NCBI GenBank assembly: GCA_001970955.1
Contig: MPUH01000826.1
Span: 1-32,965, forward strand
DNA: 32,965 nt
Reading direction: 5' to 3'
Origin: Stentor coeruleus
Lineage: Eukaryota > Ciliophora > Heterotrichea > Heterotrichida > Stentoridae
Under the pieces are notes generated by a model. That model was given only the letters and a program-made list of their open reading frames with translations. It was not told where the DNA came from and made no database searches. Both the position numbers and the translations under genes were made by a program. Position 1 is the stretch's first letter. Every line of letters begins with the position of its first letter. Of the stretch, positions 1 to 9,571 are shown piece by piece.

Positions 1-45
1 GTATGTATCTAAACAAATACTGCACTCCATATATAAATAGCATTC

Positions 46-588
46 ATGAGCGATAGTATACTAACGAAGCTTGTAAACACTGTAAGGGCTATATAGGAAA
101 TTCAACTATTTGAAGCATCAGCAGAGCTCCAAGCACGTGATGCTTATATAATCCGCCTTGAAGCTGAAATTTCTTCGTTAAAATTCGACTTGCAAAGGAA
201 AAAAATTACCGAAGCCTTCAAAAGCACCCAAACAGAAACACCAAGAAATAAAAGCTCATCTCCTACAAAAGACAATGAAAAAAAGTATCTAAACAGAATA
301 GATGAACTTGAAAATAAACTTATAGAAATCGACATGAAAAACCTTAAACTTGATCAAGTGATTAAAGAACTTAATATTAAAATTGATAAGCAAAACAAAC
401 TAAAATCTAAAGCAAGTAGTCTTTTTTCAGATGAAAAAGAATTAAGTGAAATATCATTTGAGTCTTCTCATAAAGCGTTTAACTCACCTTTGATGGATAT
501 TGAGATAAGCAAGAAAATAACTGCATCGAATTATTTTAGAAACCAGAGAAAAGAAGCGAAAATTAGGTCTCAAATGAATTTTGATTGA
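46..588 (+). CDS. Small coiled-coil protein, two exons
   Basis: Exons are 46-81 and 97-588, giving 175 residues. The ATG at 46 begins MSDSILTKLVNT; a 15-nt intron containing an in-frame TAG is then removed and the reading continues EIQLFEASAELQARD without a frame change. Residues from about 15 to 105 are rich in Glu, Lys and Leu with heptad-like spacing (RLEAEISSLK, RIDELENKLIEID), so a coiled coil is likely. The tail (SSLFSDEKELSEISFE onward) is acidic and then basic, and probably disordered. No enzyme motif, signal peptide or membrane segment is visible. It stops at TGA; the next in-frame stop is 8 codons later, so it would be only slightly longer if TGA were read through. Function is not recognised; a scaffold or cytoskeletal role is only a guess. 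Confidence 0.75.
82..96 (+). other. 15-nt intron
   Basis: GTAAGGGCTATATAG. It carries the only in-frame stop between the ATG at 46 and the long downstream reading frame. It matches the GTA...TAG form with A at position 10 seen in all the other tiny introns here. Confidence 0.85.
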
Positions 589-1310
589 ATTGATAAAGTT
601 GTTTATAATTAAAATATAAATGATTGCATGAAAATTGTAGTTAGTTGAATTTTATATTGTGAGAGGATAGACAAAAATTAAAATCCTAAGCTAGAATCAA
701 ATGAAAAAGAAAACCAACAGATCAATAATCATATAAAATATATAAATTTACCTTATTAACTTTATCATATTTTATATTAATTTTCTATAAAGTTTATTAT
801 TTTACTTAGTAAAAATGGGGTTTTAAAAGGAATGAATATATCCATTAATATAAATGCTGCTTAGATTAAAACTAAATTTTCTCCCTTTGTCAACTCACAA
901 TTAAAAGATTTTTTCCATAGTTCGAGGAAATAAATTTTGTGAAGTTGGAAAGTAATAATTTAGTGTATTGCTAGATAAAAATATAGCTGAGGAAGCTTAT
1001 AAGTCTATTATATACTATCATAATTAATTCAAAAGGCTTGAAAGTGAAAAAAAAGATTAAAGCCACATATCTTAGTAAAAGCTTTTCAACCTAAAGCAAC
1101 GTCTTAGATGATATTCATAATCAAAAGTGTTAAACCGATTTACCAAACATAAAAAGTAGGAAAAATCAAAATCTTATGCATATAATCTGATTAAATCGAA
1201 GCTTAGAAATGTTTACCAATAATTATTTATATAATTATTTTATATACTAACTGATATTTTCTAAATAAAGTAATCCTCTACAATTTTTTAAAGAATCTAT
1301 TAAGCAACTA
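589..1310. other. Intergenic stretch holding a gene relic
   Basis: No intact gene is seen. The stretch from about 688 to 990 is a decayed copy of the 5' flank and start of the AAA-ATPase-like gene at 22821-23441. From about 990 to 1215 one plus-strand frame has lysine-rich, protein-like stretches broken by many TAA/TAG codons and one TGA; I could not match this part to anything in the window. The remainder is plain AT-rich sequence. Confidence 0.6.
688..990 (+). pseudogene. Relic of AAA-ATPase-like gene and its 5' flank
   Basis: By eye this aligns with the reverse strand of the intact gene at 22821-23441. The upstream flank matches (a shared TTTATTATTTTACTTAGTAA block), as does the start: here ATG at 854 reads MLLRLKLNF against MLLRFKAKF in the intact gene. 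Later SIVRGNKF matches SIVQGNKF. The copy is broken by a compensated frameshift around 880-910, a TAA at 902 in the starting frame, and a TAA TAA pair at 953-958. Homology fades after about 990. It is a non-functional duplicate; a real gene would need three or more repairs. Confidence 0.75.
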
Positions 1311-2078
1311 TTAAAAGTTCTTAAGTCCAGGGAAAGTCTCAGAAAGAGCTTTAAATGTTTCTTGATCTTTAACTCTAAATGTAGGTCCTTGAGTGCCAAA
1401 TTCATAAATCTTAATACCTTCAGAGTCTTGGACAATAACATTCTTTAAACCTTCTGCGGCCATCTTCCTAATACTCCCTTTAATCCCATCGAAATTACCT
1501 AGTGTTTTATGACTCATAATATCTTTAACCATAACTTTTTCATTTTCCCCAGCTAAGTAACTATATAAAATATAAGGAGCTTCAGTAAATAATGATATTT
1601 TTAAAATTGGATCATTAGATTTTGTCATATCTTGCATAATAAAAGTTTCAGTGTTGAGTTTTCCTATATGATCTCTTTCATAAAGGCATATGATGAAATC
1701 TTTTTTTTGGGTTATTGCTGAAAATGAACAGTGACTATAAGTTTTTATTGGTTTGCTTGAAGTTAAATTCCAAATATAGCTATTATCTTGGGTTACTGTA
1801 AAGATGTGTTCACAGTTTGAAACAGGATAAAGAGCTAGAGTTGGTTGTAGGGTATCTTTAGTTATAGGCTGGAAGTTATAAGCTGATTTTAGAAGAGATA
1901 GTTTTGATTCAATTGATAATTCTGGATTCGATAGGTCTAAGCAAAGAGATGAGCTTGAAGATGATCGTCCGAAAAGTATAGCAACAATAACTGCTACCAC
2001 ACAAGAAACGATCATAAGAATCTTTGAATTTGAAGACTCTTGCGGCCTTTCAATCTTTTGACTAACCCCACTCTCCAT
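1311..2078 (-). CDS. Membrane-anchored beta-propeller-like protein
   Basis: 255 residues from the ATG at 2076-2078 (MESGVSQKIERPQ). Residues about 20-37 (ILMIVSCVVAVIVAILFG) are one transmembrane helix following a short charged N-terminus, then a serine run. The rest alternates short hydrophobic strands with turns and has propeller-like pieces such as SYIWNLTSSKPIKTYSHCSF and VKDIMSHKTLGNFDG, suggesting degenerate WD40-type blades; about 200 residues are enough for four or five blades. An in-frame ATG 11 codons upstream (2109-2111) is possible, but it would put a second hydrophobic stretch before the helix, so I prefer the internal start. It is transcribed away from 2208 across a 129-bp gap. 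The WD40 assignment is inference; the membrane helix is clear. Confidence 0.7.
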   Translation of the reverse strand: MESGVSQKIERPQESSNSKILMIVSCVVAVIVAILFGRSSSSSSLCLDLSNPELSIESKLSLLKSAYNFQPITKDTLQPTLALYPVSNCEHIFTVTQDNSYIWNLTSSKPIKTYSHCSFSAITQKKDFIICLYERDHIGKLNTETFIMQDMTKSNDPILKISLFTEAPYILYSYLAGENEKVMVKDIMSHKTLGNFDGIKGSIRKMAAEGLKNVIVQDSEGIKIYEFGTQGPTFRVKDQETFKALSETFPGLKNF

Positions 2079-2207
2079 TATTATAGTCCAATAAACACAT
2101 ATAATAAGCATAGAAAACCCTAATTGTCTTTTTGCAAATTTATTCTATATAAAAATTAGTTTAGAATATTTATCTTTGAGATCTATTCTGTTTAAATCAT
2201 AAACTAA
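2079..2207. promoter_or_regulatory. Divergent intergenic promoter region
   Basis: These 129 bp separate two genes transcribed in opposite directions and must hold both 5' flanks. The stretch is AT-rich with TATA-like runs (TTCTATATAAAAATTAG) but has no recognisable operator. Confidence 0.45.
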
Positions 2208-3812
2208 ATGGAAGCCATTATCTGTCAAGTTTCTCAAGAGAACCCTACATGTGAGAAGTTTTGCTGTTATCGTTACTTAATAAATACCAAATACATATAT
2301 TCTTGCAAAGCTCATTTATCAGATTTCCGCAAGAATTATTCTGTGAATCCTGAAAAATTTAGAAAACTTTTAAACAAAGATCAAAAATTACAGTGGGTTA
2401 AAAAGATTAAAGACAAAATCATCGAGGCCGAGTTACAGATTAATGAGTCAACACATAAATTTCACCAATTCTTGAAAAGTATCGAATTATTTTATTACAA
2501 GCAAGTTTTGATGCCAATTATAGAAACAAAAAAACAATTAAAAACTAGTCAAATTAATATATGTGAAACAATGACTGTTAATGAAGAAGTATATCAAATT
2601 GTGAAAAAAGGTAAAAATATAAAGAAAAATAATGAAATAGCAGTAATGGTTTCTGATATCCTAGGTAATTTTAAAACAATTTTTCCTGAACTTTTTGATG
2701 TAGCTTTTGCTGAAGTAAATCAAAGGGTAAATGATAATAGAGCTGAAACAAGAAGGCATATAACAAATGATAAAGAAATAAAAGAACTTAAAATAAGTAA
2801 ATCACTTTTTGATTTAAAGCTAAAAAATGCTGAAGAGAATGAGAAAAAACTTACACAAAAAATCCGTGAACTTAAAACAAAAAACAAAACACTTAAAAAT
2901 GAATGTAATGAGGAGAGGAAAAAATATGAATCTTTAGAAATGGAGTATTGTATGCAAACAGAAGCTATTAAAGAAACTATTTATGAAAATAATCTTAAAG
3001 CCAAAGTTTATAGTAAAAAGCAAGGTGATGAGAAAAATAAAATTTCTCCAGAAAAAAAAATTCAACCTATAAGAACTGATTTAGTCATTACAGATGGTAA
3101 CAAATTCAATAAACCAATAAAGAGAATTATTGAGAAACCTAATATAGATAAAAATTGCAAAAATAAAACTAATATAAAGGATGATAAATTTATCAATGAA
3201 TCAGTTTCAACTATAAGAAAATCGAATTTATATAAAAGCAAGTCGAAAAAACCTGAAAATTTTATAATAGGATATGATAAGCAGACTTCATGCAGCAACA
3301 AAGCTAGCATAGATAGAATACAATTAGCTTCTATTAGCAATGAAAATAACAAATTAAAGTTGAAGAATGGAATGGAGCCTGAAAGTAAAACTAGAAGTCC
3401 ACGAAGACTTGATAAAACTCCAACTGGAAGATACCTATCAAAAGACAGTATTCATAGAAATTTAAAACCATACTTGATAAAAAATTTAGTCTTAGATAGA
3501 GACCTTGATCACAATTGCACTAAAGAATTTTCTGTATATCATAAAAATCTCAATCCAAATCAAACAAGAGTAAATTTAAGCCAGCGTGAAAAAAGTAAAA
3601 AAGATAGAAACTCAAATCAAATTTCACCTAATGGAAGTAGACCAAAACTTAAATTTGATGAACCTTATGTTCCAACTAAAACAACTAATTATAAAGAAAC
3701 CGAGCATTTAGATTACACACTTTATGCTAAAAGCACTAAGAATTTACAAAAGACACCAGGAAGAGAACAAGGCTCAATGCTTAGGAGTAATTTTAGTTTC
3801 ATTCAGAGTTAA
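2208..3812 (+). CDS. Cys/His N-terminal coiled-coil protein, paralogue 1
   Basis: 534 residues, no intron found. The N-terminus carries a Cys/His cluster (C6, C15, C19, C20, C33, H36; ending YSCKAHL), spaced roughly like a small zinc-binding B-box but not a standard one. A conserved block follows (NPEKFRKLLN...), then a long coiled coil at about residues 190-265 rich in Glu/Lys/Leu, and a basic Ser/Pro/Asn-rich tail likely to be disordered (RSPRRLDKTPTGRYLSK). The first 135 residues align along their length with the next gene (4124-5474), including MEAI, YIYSCK.HL and PEKFRKLLN, so the two are tandem duplicates. A third relative lies at 6285-7979. The architecture recalls TRIM-like or cytoskeletal linker proteins, but no catalytic domain is seen and function is unknown. 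Confidence 0.85.
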   Translation: MEAIICQVSQENPTCEKFCCYRYLINTKYIYSCKAHLSDFRKNYSVNPEKFRKLLNKDQKLQWVKKIKDKIIEAELQINESTHKFHQFLKSIELFYYKQVLMPIIETKKQLKTSQINICETMTVNEEVYQIVKKGKNIKKNNEIAVMVSDILGNFKTIFPELFDVAFAEVNQRVNDNRAETRRHITNDKEIKELKISKSLFDLKLKNAEENEKKLTQKIRELKTKNKTLKNECNEERKKYESLEMEYCMQTEAIKETIYENNLKAKVYSKKQGDEKNKISPEKKIQPIRTDLVITDGNKFNKPIKRIIEKPNIDKNCKNKTNIKDDKFINESVSTIRKSNLYKSKSKKPENFIIGYDKQTSCSNKASIDRIQLASISNENNKLKLKNGMEPESKTRSPRRLDKTPTGRYLSKDSIHRNLKPYLIKNLVLDRDLDHNCTKEFSVYHKNLNPNQTRVNLSQREKSKKDRNSNQISPNGSRPKLKFDEPYVPTKTTNYKETEHLDYTLYAKSTKNLQKTPGREQGSMLRSNFSFIQS

Positions 3813-4123
3813 AATAAATTATAATTAACGGCAAATTAAAATGCAAAAGCATATAAAATCATAACAAATAATGGGAATAGAAGTATAGTAGAAGCAACTA
3901 CTAATATGTAAAAAATAATAACATTTTACCCAAGAACTTGACAAATTTTAAGGCTTATAAATTTTAATTAACTATTTTTTCCATTAAATCTAAACCAAAA
4001 TATATTAGATCATGCATTTAAGATTTAAAGATTTTTTAACTTCAATCTTTGCATATGCATTTTACACATTCTTATTTTGAATATTAAAAATCTATATAAA
4101 ACTAAATAATCATAAAGTATAAA
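3813..4123. other. Intergenic, 311 bp
   Basis: Spacer between the tandem coiled-coil paralogues. AT-rich with no coding or RNA signal; the last part must include the 5' flank of the 4124 gene. Confidence 0.6.
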
Positions 4124-5474
4124 ATGGAAGCTATTTTCTGCTTTTCTTCATCAGCTTGTAAAAAGAATGTCTGCTATAAACATCTGCTTAATGATATATA
4201 TATTTATTCTTGTAAAAGTCATTTGAAAGAATTTCGCCAGAGTATTTCTGAGAAGCCTGAAAAATTTAGGAAACTTTTAAATACAGATACAAAATTAGAA
4301 TGGATTGAGCTTATTAATAAGAAGATTAGTGAAATTGAATCCCAAGCAAAAGAGGCATCAGTCAAGTTTAGTAAATTACTAAAAAATATAGAAATGATTT
4401 ACTGTGAGCATATCATGAGACCACTTATTAAAACTAAGGGAATATTAAAAGCTGGACAAGCTAATATACGTGAATCAATGATTGTAGATGAAGGAGCATA
4501 TTGCATTATTAAAAATAAAATATATGAAAACCAAGAATATGTGAATTCCGCTATAATTTCTGATTTAATTAATAACCTTAAAGCTCTAATTCCTCAACTT
4601 AAAGATGATTTTAGTTTTGATAGTAAGCTAATCATCAGTGATATTGAAAACCAAAAAAAAATATTTATTGAAGAAATAAAACAACTTAAACAAAGTAAAT
4701 CAATTCTAGATTTAACTTTGAAAAATGCTGATCAATTCAAAAAAGCTTATGCTAATAAGAATAAAGAACTTTTGATAGAAAATAATAAACTTAAAAGAGA
4801 AAATGAAAATCTGAAAAATGATTTCACTGCTTTAGAATATATCAATCAGCACAAAGATGAAATAATAAAAATTCTTAAAGACAATCAAAGATCGAAAATG
4901 AAAATTCTTGATGAAAGGCATGCTAAAGGTTCAGTTCAGTACGTTAAGGAAATACCAAATAATATAAAACTTGATAAAAGTTTCATAAATAATCAAACCT
5001 TTAATTCTAAAAAAGACTTTGATTTAAAATATCTAGAGGAGAATAAAAGTAAATTTATATATAGAGGCGAATCCAGAAAATTATGTACATGAACAAAATA
5101 ATATAGAAGGGAAATATGATAAGTATGCCATCCATAACAAAGAGCATAATGATAGAATATTACCGAGCATTGACACTAATAAGCATTTTTTAAATGAAAG
5201 CCGCTTATTATTTAATGTTACACCAAAAATACCAGAATCTAAACTAAGCAATAAAGTAATTTTTAAGAAGATAAATAAAGTAAATGAATCGCCTTTAGGA
5301 TACAAAAATAAAATAACAGAGTCAAGACCAAGATATGCTAAAAAATATTCGATTTCTCCAAGTAAACAGTTTTTAAGAGAAGACTTAATCAAATTAACCA
5401 TTCAAAAAAATGAAAATCCCCGGAATACAAAAAGGTATTTTGAAAGCTTCGATATAACTTCTCATAAGCAATAA
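4124..5474 (+). CDS. Cys/His N-terminal coiled-coil protein, paralogue 2, two exons
   Basis: Exons are 4124-5048 and 5065-5474, giving 444 residues. Read without splicing, the frame hits a TGA at 5090. Removing the 16-nt intron GTAAATTTATATATAG shifts the frame by one and opens a further 136 codons (KANPENYVHEQNNIEGKYD... to a TAA). The N-terminus has C6, C12, C17, C30 and H33 (YSCKSHL) followed by EKPEKFRKLLN, as in the upstream paralogue. A coiled coil covers about residues 170-270. The tail is basic and Ser/Pro/Asn-rich, with short motifs such as VTPKIPESK and YSISPSK. It is a tandem duplicate of 2208-3812. Role unknown; probably a structural or adaptor protein. Confidence 0.85.
5049..5064 (+). 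other. 16-nt intron
   Basis: GTAAATTTATATATAG, the only 16-nt intron found here. Removing it changes the frame and joins two long reading frames; it splits a codon that becomes AAG (Lys). The A at -6 from the 3' end is kept, so the extra base lies between donor and branch A. Confidence 0.85.
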
Positions 5475-6284
5475 AGAAAATCCTTTTTGTTTAAATAATA
5501 ATTTATTTCATATATTTTATTTATGCATATGAAAATTATGTAGCACTTAGTCTAATCATTTATTAAATTTGCATTATTTTCACTCAGTATATCCACAAGC
5601 GAAGAGTAGGAATAGTTTTTTTTTGTAGGGAACTATTGCATTATACGAAATTGTTTTATATCATACAGACTCAGTATTTTACTAGATTTTTTAGGATAAC
5701 TGCACCTGTAGAGTATTGCCTTTTACTATTAAATTTTTTTTAAAAACTATTAAAATTTCTAAATATAGTTGATAGAAAATCTTATTCTCTAAAAGAAGTT
5801 AATTACTTTTCTTTTACGCTAAGAGTATCGAAATTGAAATAAATCCATTATTATAGTAAATATTTTAATTAGTAATTTATTTTAAATTTTTATAAAATAC
5901 ATTTTTTAACAAGCTTAGCCTGAAAAGAATGCAAGTAAGTTACGTATATTATTTAAATCATGAGAAATTTTATTATTTCGATATAAAAAACTAATATTAA
6001 AAACGATGTATTTGCAGTGATTTCTTGAATTAACCCATATTTCAAAATTTATTTTAAGTTACAATCTTGAATAATAGGTGATTATATTCCAACTACATAC
6101 TTTTAATTTATCTTAAAACTCAAATCAAATCTCAGTATCTTTTATGTAGTTATCCACAAACACTTCATATTAATTATAAACTTTATATATCACTATCTCA
6201 TTATAATAAATTTACCTTATGAACTAATACAATAAAACATAATTAAAATAGTATTTTTAAACGCATTTAGCTAAGCTAAAACAC
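5475..6284. other. Intergenic, 810 bp, no gene seen
   Basis: Lies between two convergent genes (plus-strand 4124-5474 and minus-strand 6285-7979), so it holds two 3' flanks. AT-rich with homopolymer runs; I found no reading frame, relic or RNA signature on either strand. Confidence 0.6.
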
Positions 6285-7979
6285 CTAAAAGACTGTGCAA
6301 GAATTTCCTAACGAAGAAAGATCAATTGGTCCTCCACAATTTAAACACACTGCCGTTTTTTTCATTTTTTCTTTACATTTCCTACACCTTTCTTCTAATG
6401 GTGTAGGGCCCTTACATTTCCTACACTGAACACTAGTTATTCCTTTTCTACACCCAGTACAAAATATTATATAAGGTCTTGATTTTAAGCATTCAGCACA
6501 TTTTTTACTTTCTTGACTATTTAAAACACTGCAATAAACACATTTCCATTTTCCTCCTTCAACAAAAATATCTTCTTTATTTTTAAGACATGAACATTTT
6601 AAGCATCGTGGAGAGAATATTTGGTTTACCATTCCACAGCTTTGACATATCCACATATCTTGATTTGACAATGTATCACAAAGATCTCCAGTTGATCCAC
6701 TTCGTTTACCCATAATTTTTGATGGCACTTTTTTCTCAGGTGTGGCTGAATACCCAGGGCTATCAATTTTACAATTTGGGCATTTTTTAGCATCAGATAA
6801 TAATTGCGATTTGCATATTGGGCAATGAGATACAGAAAGGCTAGTTTCAGTTATTGGGCTTTTTTCCTGTTGGCAATACTGACATGCTGCTGAAGTTGAA
6901 TTCCTATTAATAAACCCACAAATATCACACTTCCATACTTGAGGTATTTGCTTAAGAGATCTACAATTTTTACATACCTCAAATGAATCTTCGTTTTTGT
7001 TGCCACATGAACAAATCCAATAAGACCCTGGAAAAACAAAACTTCTTTTCTTAGAAATTGGGGGTTTTTGTGGTGGTTTTGCAGGGTGTCTTAACATAGG
7101 TAAAACTTTTTCCATACAGTCTTTGTATCTTAGTTTATCTAAATCAGCCTCACTACTACTTGATACAATTCTTATCTTGCCGCTTTGAGAAAATTCTTTT
7201 TTTATAGGGAATTTTCTTTCAGTTTTACCTTGATCTTCATTATTTTTGAGTTTTTCAATAGTATTTCTTAGTTCCCTAGCTTCGTTTCTGTATTTTTTAT
7301 ATCTTTCGTTTTTTTTTTCAAGTTTTTTCCTGATCCTGTTTAGCTCGTTTTCCTTATTTTCGACCAGTTCTTTCAGTTTTTCTGTTTCTTCTTTCAGCTC
7401 TTGTATATCACTTTTTTCTTTAAGCAGGTCTCCAAAACACATATTTTCTTCTTCAGTTTTTCTTTCAGACTCTTCTATTTTTACACTAGCTTCTTTAGCA
7501 GATAAGAGTTCATTAATACTTTTTATTGCATCTTTGACCCAAGATTTATACAGAAAATCTTCATCTATGTTTATATAGTCTTTCCATGCTATATAAGTTC
7601 TTAATGGTATATATTCTTGACTGCAACTTAGTTTTAATAAGCTTTCTAGGTTACTTTTGCTATCTTTTATTGTAAAGCATGCTGAGGATAAGAGTGATTT
7701 TGTTAGTGTATTTATGGTTTCAGAGACAATTGTGAGGATTTTTTGCTTTGTTTGCTTAAGGGAGTCGAGTTTAAACCTTATTTTCCCCCTAAGTTTATCG
7801 CTAATGTATTTTATGAATTTTGTGGGCTTGACTTTAGTTGACTCTTGGAACTTAGATAAATGCTGTTTGCATATATAGACCAAACCACTATTCGGGTCAT
7901 GATAATGATAAATAACAGATGCACAATTTTTAGTCTTTTTGGAATATAGGCATCGACTAATCTCCATTGTGTAATTCAT
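6285..7979 (-). CDS. Coiled-coil protein with C-terminal RanBP2-type zinc finger array
   Basis: 564 residues. The N-terminus (C10, C19, H25/H27, C37, H40; YICKQHL) and the KPTKFIKYISDKL block resemble the two coiled-coil paralogues at 2208 and 4124. A charged coiled coil spans about 175-255. Residues about 318-564 hold a run of small zinc modules. Four have the RanBP2 form, W-x-C...C...N...C-x2-C: YWICSCG..., VWKCDICGFINRN..., MWICQSCGMVNQ... and KWKCVYCSVLNSQ.... They are interspersed with paired CxxC zinc ribbons (HCPICKSQ...CPNC and several at the end). RanBP2-type fingers bind ubiquitin or single-stranded RNA, so ubiquitin or RNA recognition is plausible inference. A second ATG four codons in (7965-7967) aligns with the paralogues' MEA start and may be the real one. 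Single exon. Confidence 0.85.
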   Translation of the reverse strand: MNYTMEISRCLYSKKTKNCASVIYHYHDPNSGLVYICKQHLSKFQESTKVKPTKFIKYISDKLRGKIRFKLDSLKQTKQKILTIVSETINTLTKSLLSSACFTIKDSKSNLESLLKLSCSQEYIPLRTYIAWKDYINIDEDFLYKSWVKDAIKSINELLSAKEASVKIEESERKTEEENMCFGDLLKEKSDIQELKEETEKLKELVENKENELNRIRKKLEKKNERYKKYRNEARELRNTIEKLKNNEDQGKTERKFPIKKEFSQSGKIRIVSSSSEADLDKLRYKDCMEKVLPMLRHPAKPPQKPPISKKRSFVFPGSYWICSCGNKNEDSFEVCKNCRSLKQIPQVWKCDICGFINRNSTSAACQYCQQEKSPITETSLSVSHCPICKSQLLSDAKKCPNCKIDSPGYSATPEKKVPSKIMGKRSGSTGDLCDTLSNQDMWICQSCGMVNQIFSPRCLKCSCLKNKEDIFVEGGKWKCVYCSVLNSQESKKCAECLKSRPYIIFCTGCRKGITSVQCRKCKGPTPLEERCRKCKEKMKKTAVCLNCGGPIDLSSLGNSCTVF

Positions 7980-8455
7980 AATTTAAATTTATATAATTAA
8001 CTTATATATATACCCTCTAATAATAAAAGATAGCGATAATTTATTAAAACTATTTTGGTTTATTNCCCTCTAATAATAAAATATAGCGATAATCTATTAA
8101 AACTATTTTGGTTTATTCTATTTATCTACTTTTATACCAACACAACATCTACTTTTCTAATATTTCATTACAAAAATATTTTATTTTAATCATCCTATCA
8201 CCAATTAGCTTATATCATCTCTATATCTAAATCTCACATTCCTTATCAAGTATATCAAGCATAAATTCATCTCACAATTTCTTTATCATTAAACAATCTT
8301 CTAAATTAATCATAATCCTACTAAAAACCCTTATATCTACAACTTATAAAAACTTTCCCTAATAATCAAATTAAATTATCAATTTCTCACTCGTCATTAC
8401 TAACTTAAATGCAAACCGGTAATAGTTTATTTAATGGCTTGTAACAATATATAAA
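7980..8455. other. Divergent intergenic region with a scaffold join
   Basis: Contains the 5' flanks of the zinc-finger gene (minus) and the small ORF at 8456 (plus). From about 8120 to 8400 the plus strand is rich in C and poor in G, the composition seen upstream of plus-strand genes elsewhere here. The single N at 8065 lies inside. A seven-codon reading frame (ATG at 8434) precedes the 8456 start. Confidence 0.5.
8013..8117. repeat. 52-bp direct repeat flanking a single N
   Basis: Copies at 8013-8064 and 8066-8117, separated by N at 8065, differ at two positions. The same pattern occurs at 25026 and 26571, so this is most simply two contig ends that overlap but were not merged. The two differences may be allelic or read errors. 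Confidence 0.85.
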
Positions 8456-8677
8456 ATGAATAATTTAAATCTTGGACTCGCTCTAGGCGTAAGTGGTATG
8501 TTCCTAAACTGCGCAACATTATACAGGAAAGGGGCAATTCAAGCATTTGCCCATACAAAAAGCCGGAGCGTGTCATTAACACAGGATCTTAATGACATGT
8601 TTGAAATTTACGCATCATATGACGATGTGTGTGACTTGTCAGAAAATCTATCAGAAAGCTCAGATAGCAGACTTTAG
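8456..8677 (+). CDS. Small hypothetical protein
   Basis: 73 residues, ATG to TAG. The N-terminus (LNLGLALGVSGMFLNCATLY) is moderately hydrophobic and could be a membrane or targeting segment. The C-terminus is acidic and serine-rich (YDDVCDLSENLSESSDSRL). Local GC is higher than in the flanks, and the flanks show the C-rich upstream and G-rich downstream composition typical of plus-strand genes in this window; both support a real gene. No family recognised. It is short enough that chance cannot be ruled out. Confidence 0.5.
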   Translation: MNNLNLGLALGVSGMFLNCATLYRKGAIQAFAHTKSRSVSLTQDLNDMFEIYASYDDVCDLSENLSESSDSRL

Positions 8678-9571
8678 AATTTATAACTGGGTGTAAATAA
8701 TAACCTTGTTTATAGATAGTTTAGGGTTTTTTTGTATCAATGAGATATAAAAAATATAGAGTTTTTAAGGGGAAAATAAGCTAAAGATTATTGCTTTAAA
8801 ATGGCAGATGGTGTAGAAAAGTTAGGATTGGGATAGTGTTTAATGACGGGGTTATATAATTAGGTGTATTGATTTGTTGAATATAAAAGTCATGAATTTG
8901 AGTCTTTGATATTGATAAAGGTACTAATATATAATAAGAAATGGCATAAATGTATAGAGGAGAATTAGTGGGATTGGGTGTGGAAATATAAGGATTAATG
9001 GGTTTTAGAATAACTTTTGGGAAATATATTAGCTAAATAGGACTTTTTTTTAAGATTGAATGCTGGGAATATATGTGATTAAATGTTGAAAGAGGAAATA
9101 TAGTTGTTTGGGAGAGAATAGGCTTAAGATAGAGTTTAATAATTTTTAAGAAATATAGAGAGGAATTGATATTGTGAATAAACTAAGAACTATTATGCTT
9201 TTTATGTTTGAAGTGTGATATTGTAAGTTTTGCAATTCCTGATTGCCGATTTATTATTTAAACTTTAAACAGTATATTTTTATTAATTAGATGCATTTTA
9301 TGTAATAAAATTCCAAAAACTAAAGCATCAAAACCCAATCAATATCATAATTGGTAGTAAAGTCTACCTATCACAATTAAATACACAAACTACATCTACA
9401 ACTATATAGCATATAATATTTATTTATACTATACACCCAATTCATTATATAAACATAAATTATATAATTCACCCTATATTTTTTCTCATTATATTCTTTT
9501 AAATCTTTCATAGAAAGTTTCTATCCCATAAAGCAAATCTTAAACCTATAAATTATATATACAACATATAA
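8678..9571. other. Intergenic, 894 bp, strong strand skew
   Basis: No gene or relic found. Up to about 9250 the plus strand is rich in G and poor in C; I count about 73 G and 11 C in 8701-9000. After about 9260 it switches to C-rich and G-poor up to the ATG at 9572. The switch probably separates the 3' flank of the small gene from the 5' flank of the Kelch gene. Confidence 0.6.

Noticed and set aside
854..1215. Possible use of TAA/TAG as glutamine in a hidden ORF
   Set aside because: The first part is a decayed copy of a known gene with frameshifts. In DNA this AT-rich, ignoring TAA and TAG leaves only TGA as a stop, so long fake frames are expected. Intact genes here end at TAA and TAG.
2076..2111. 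Longer start for the 1311-2078 gene at 2111
   Set aside because: Would put a hydrophobic MLIICVYWTII before a polar stretch and the true helix; the internal ATG gives a normal N-terminus.
5085..5106. 22-nt GT-AG intron as the frame correction in the 4124 gene
   Set aside because: It would also fix the frame, but only after a TGA-free path that the 16-nt intron at 5049 explains with the standard size and branch A.
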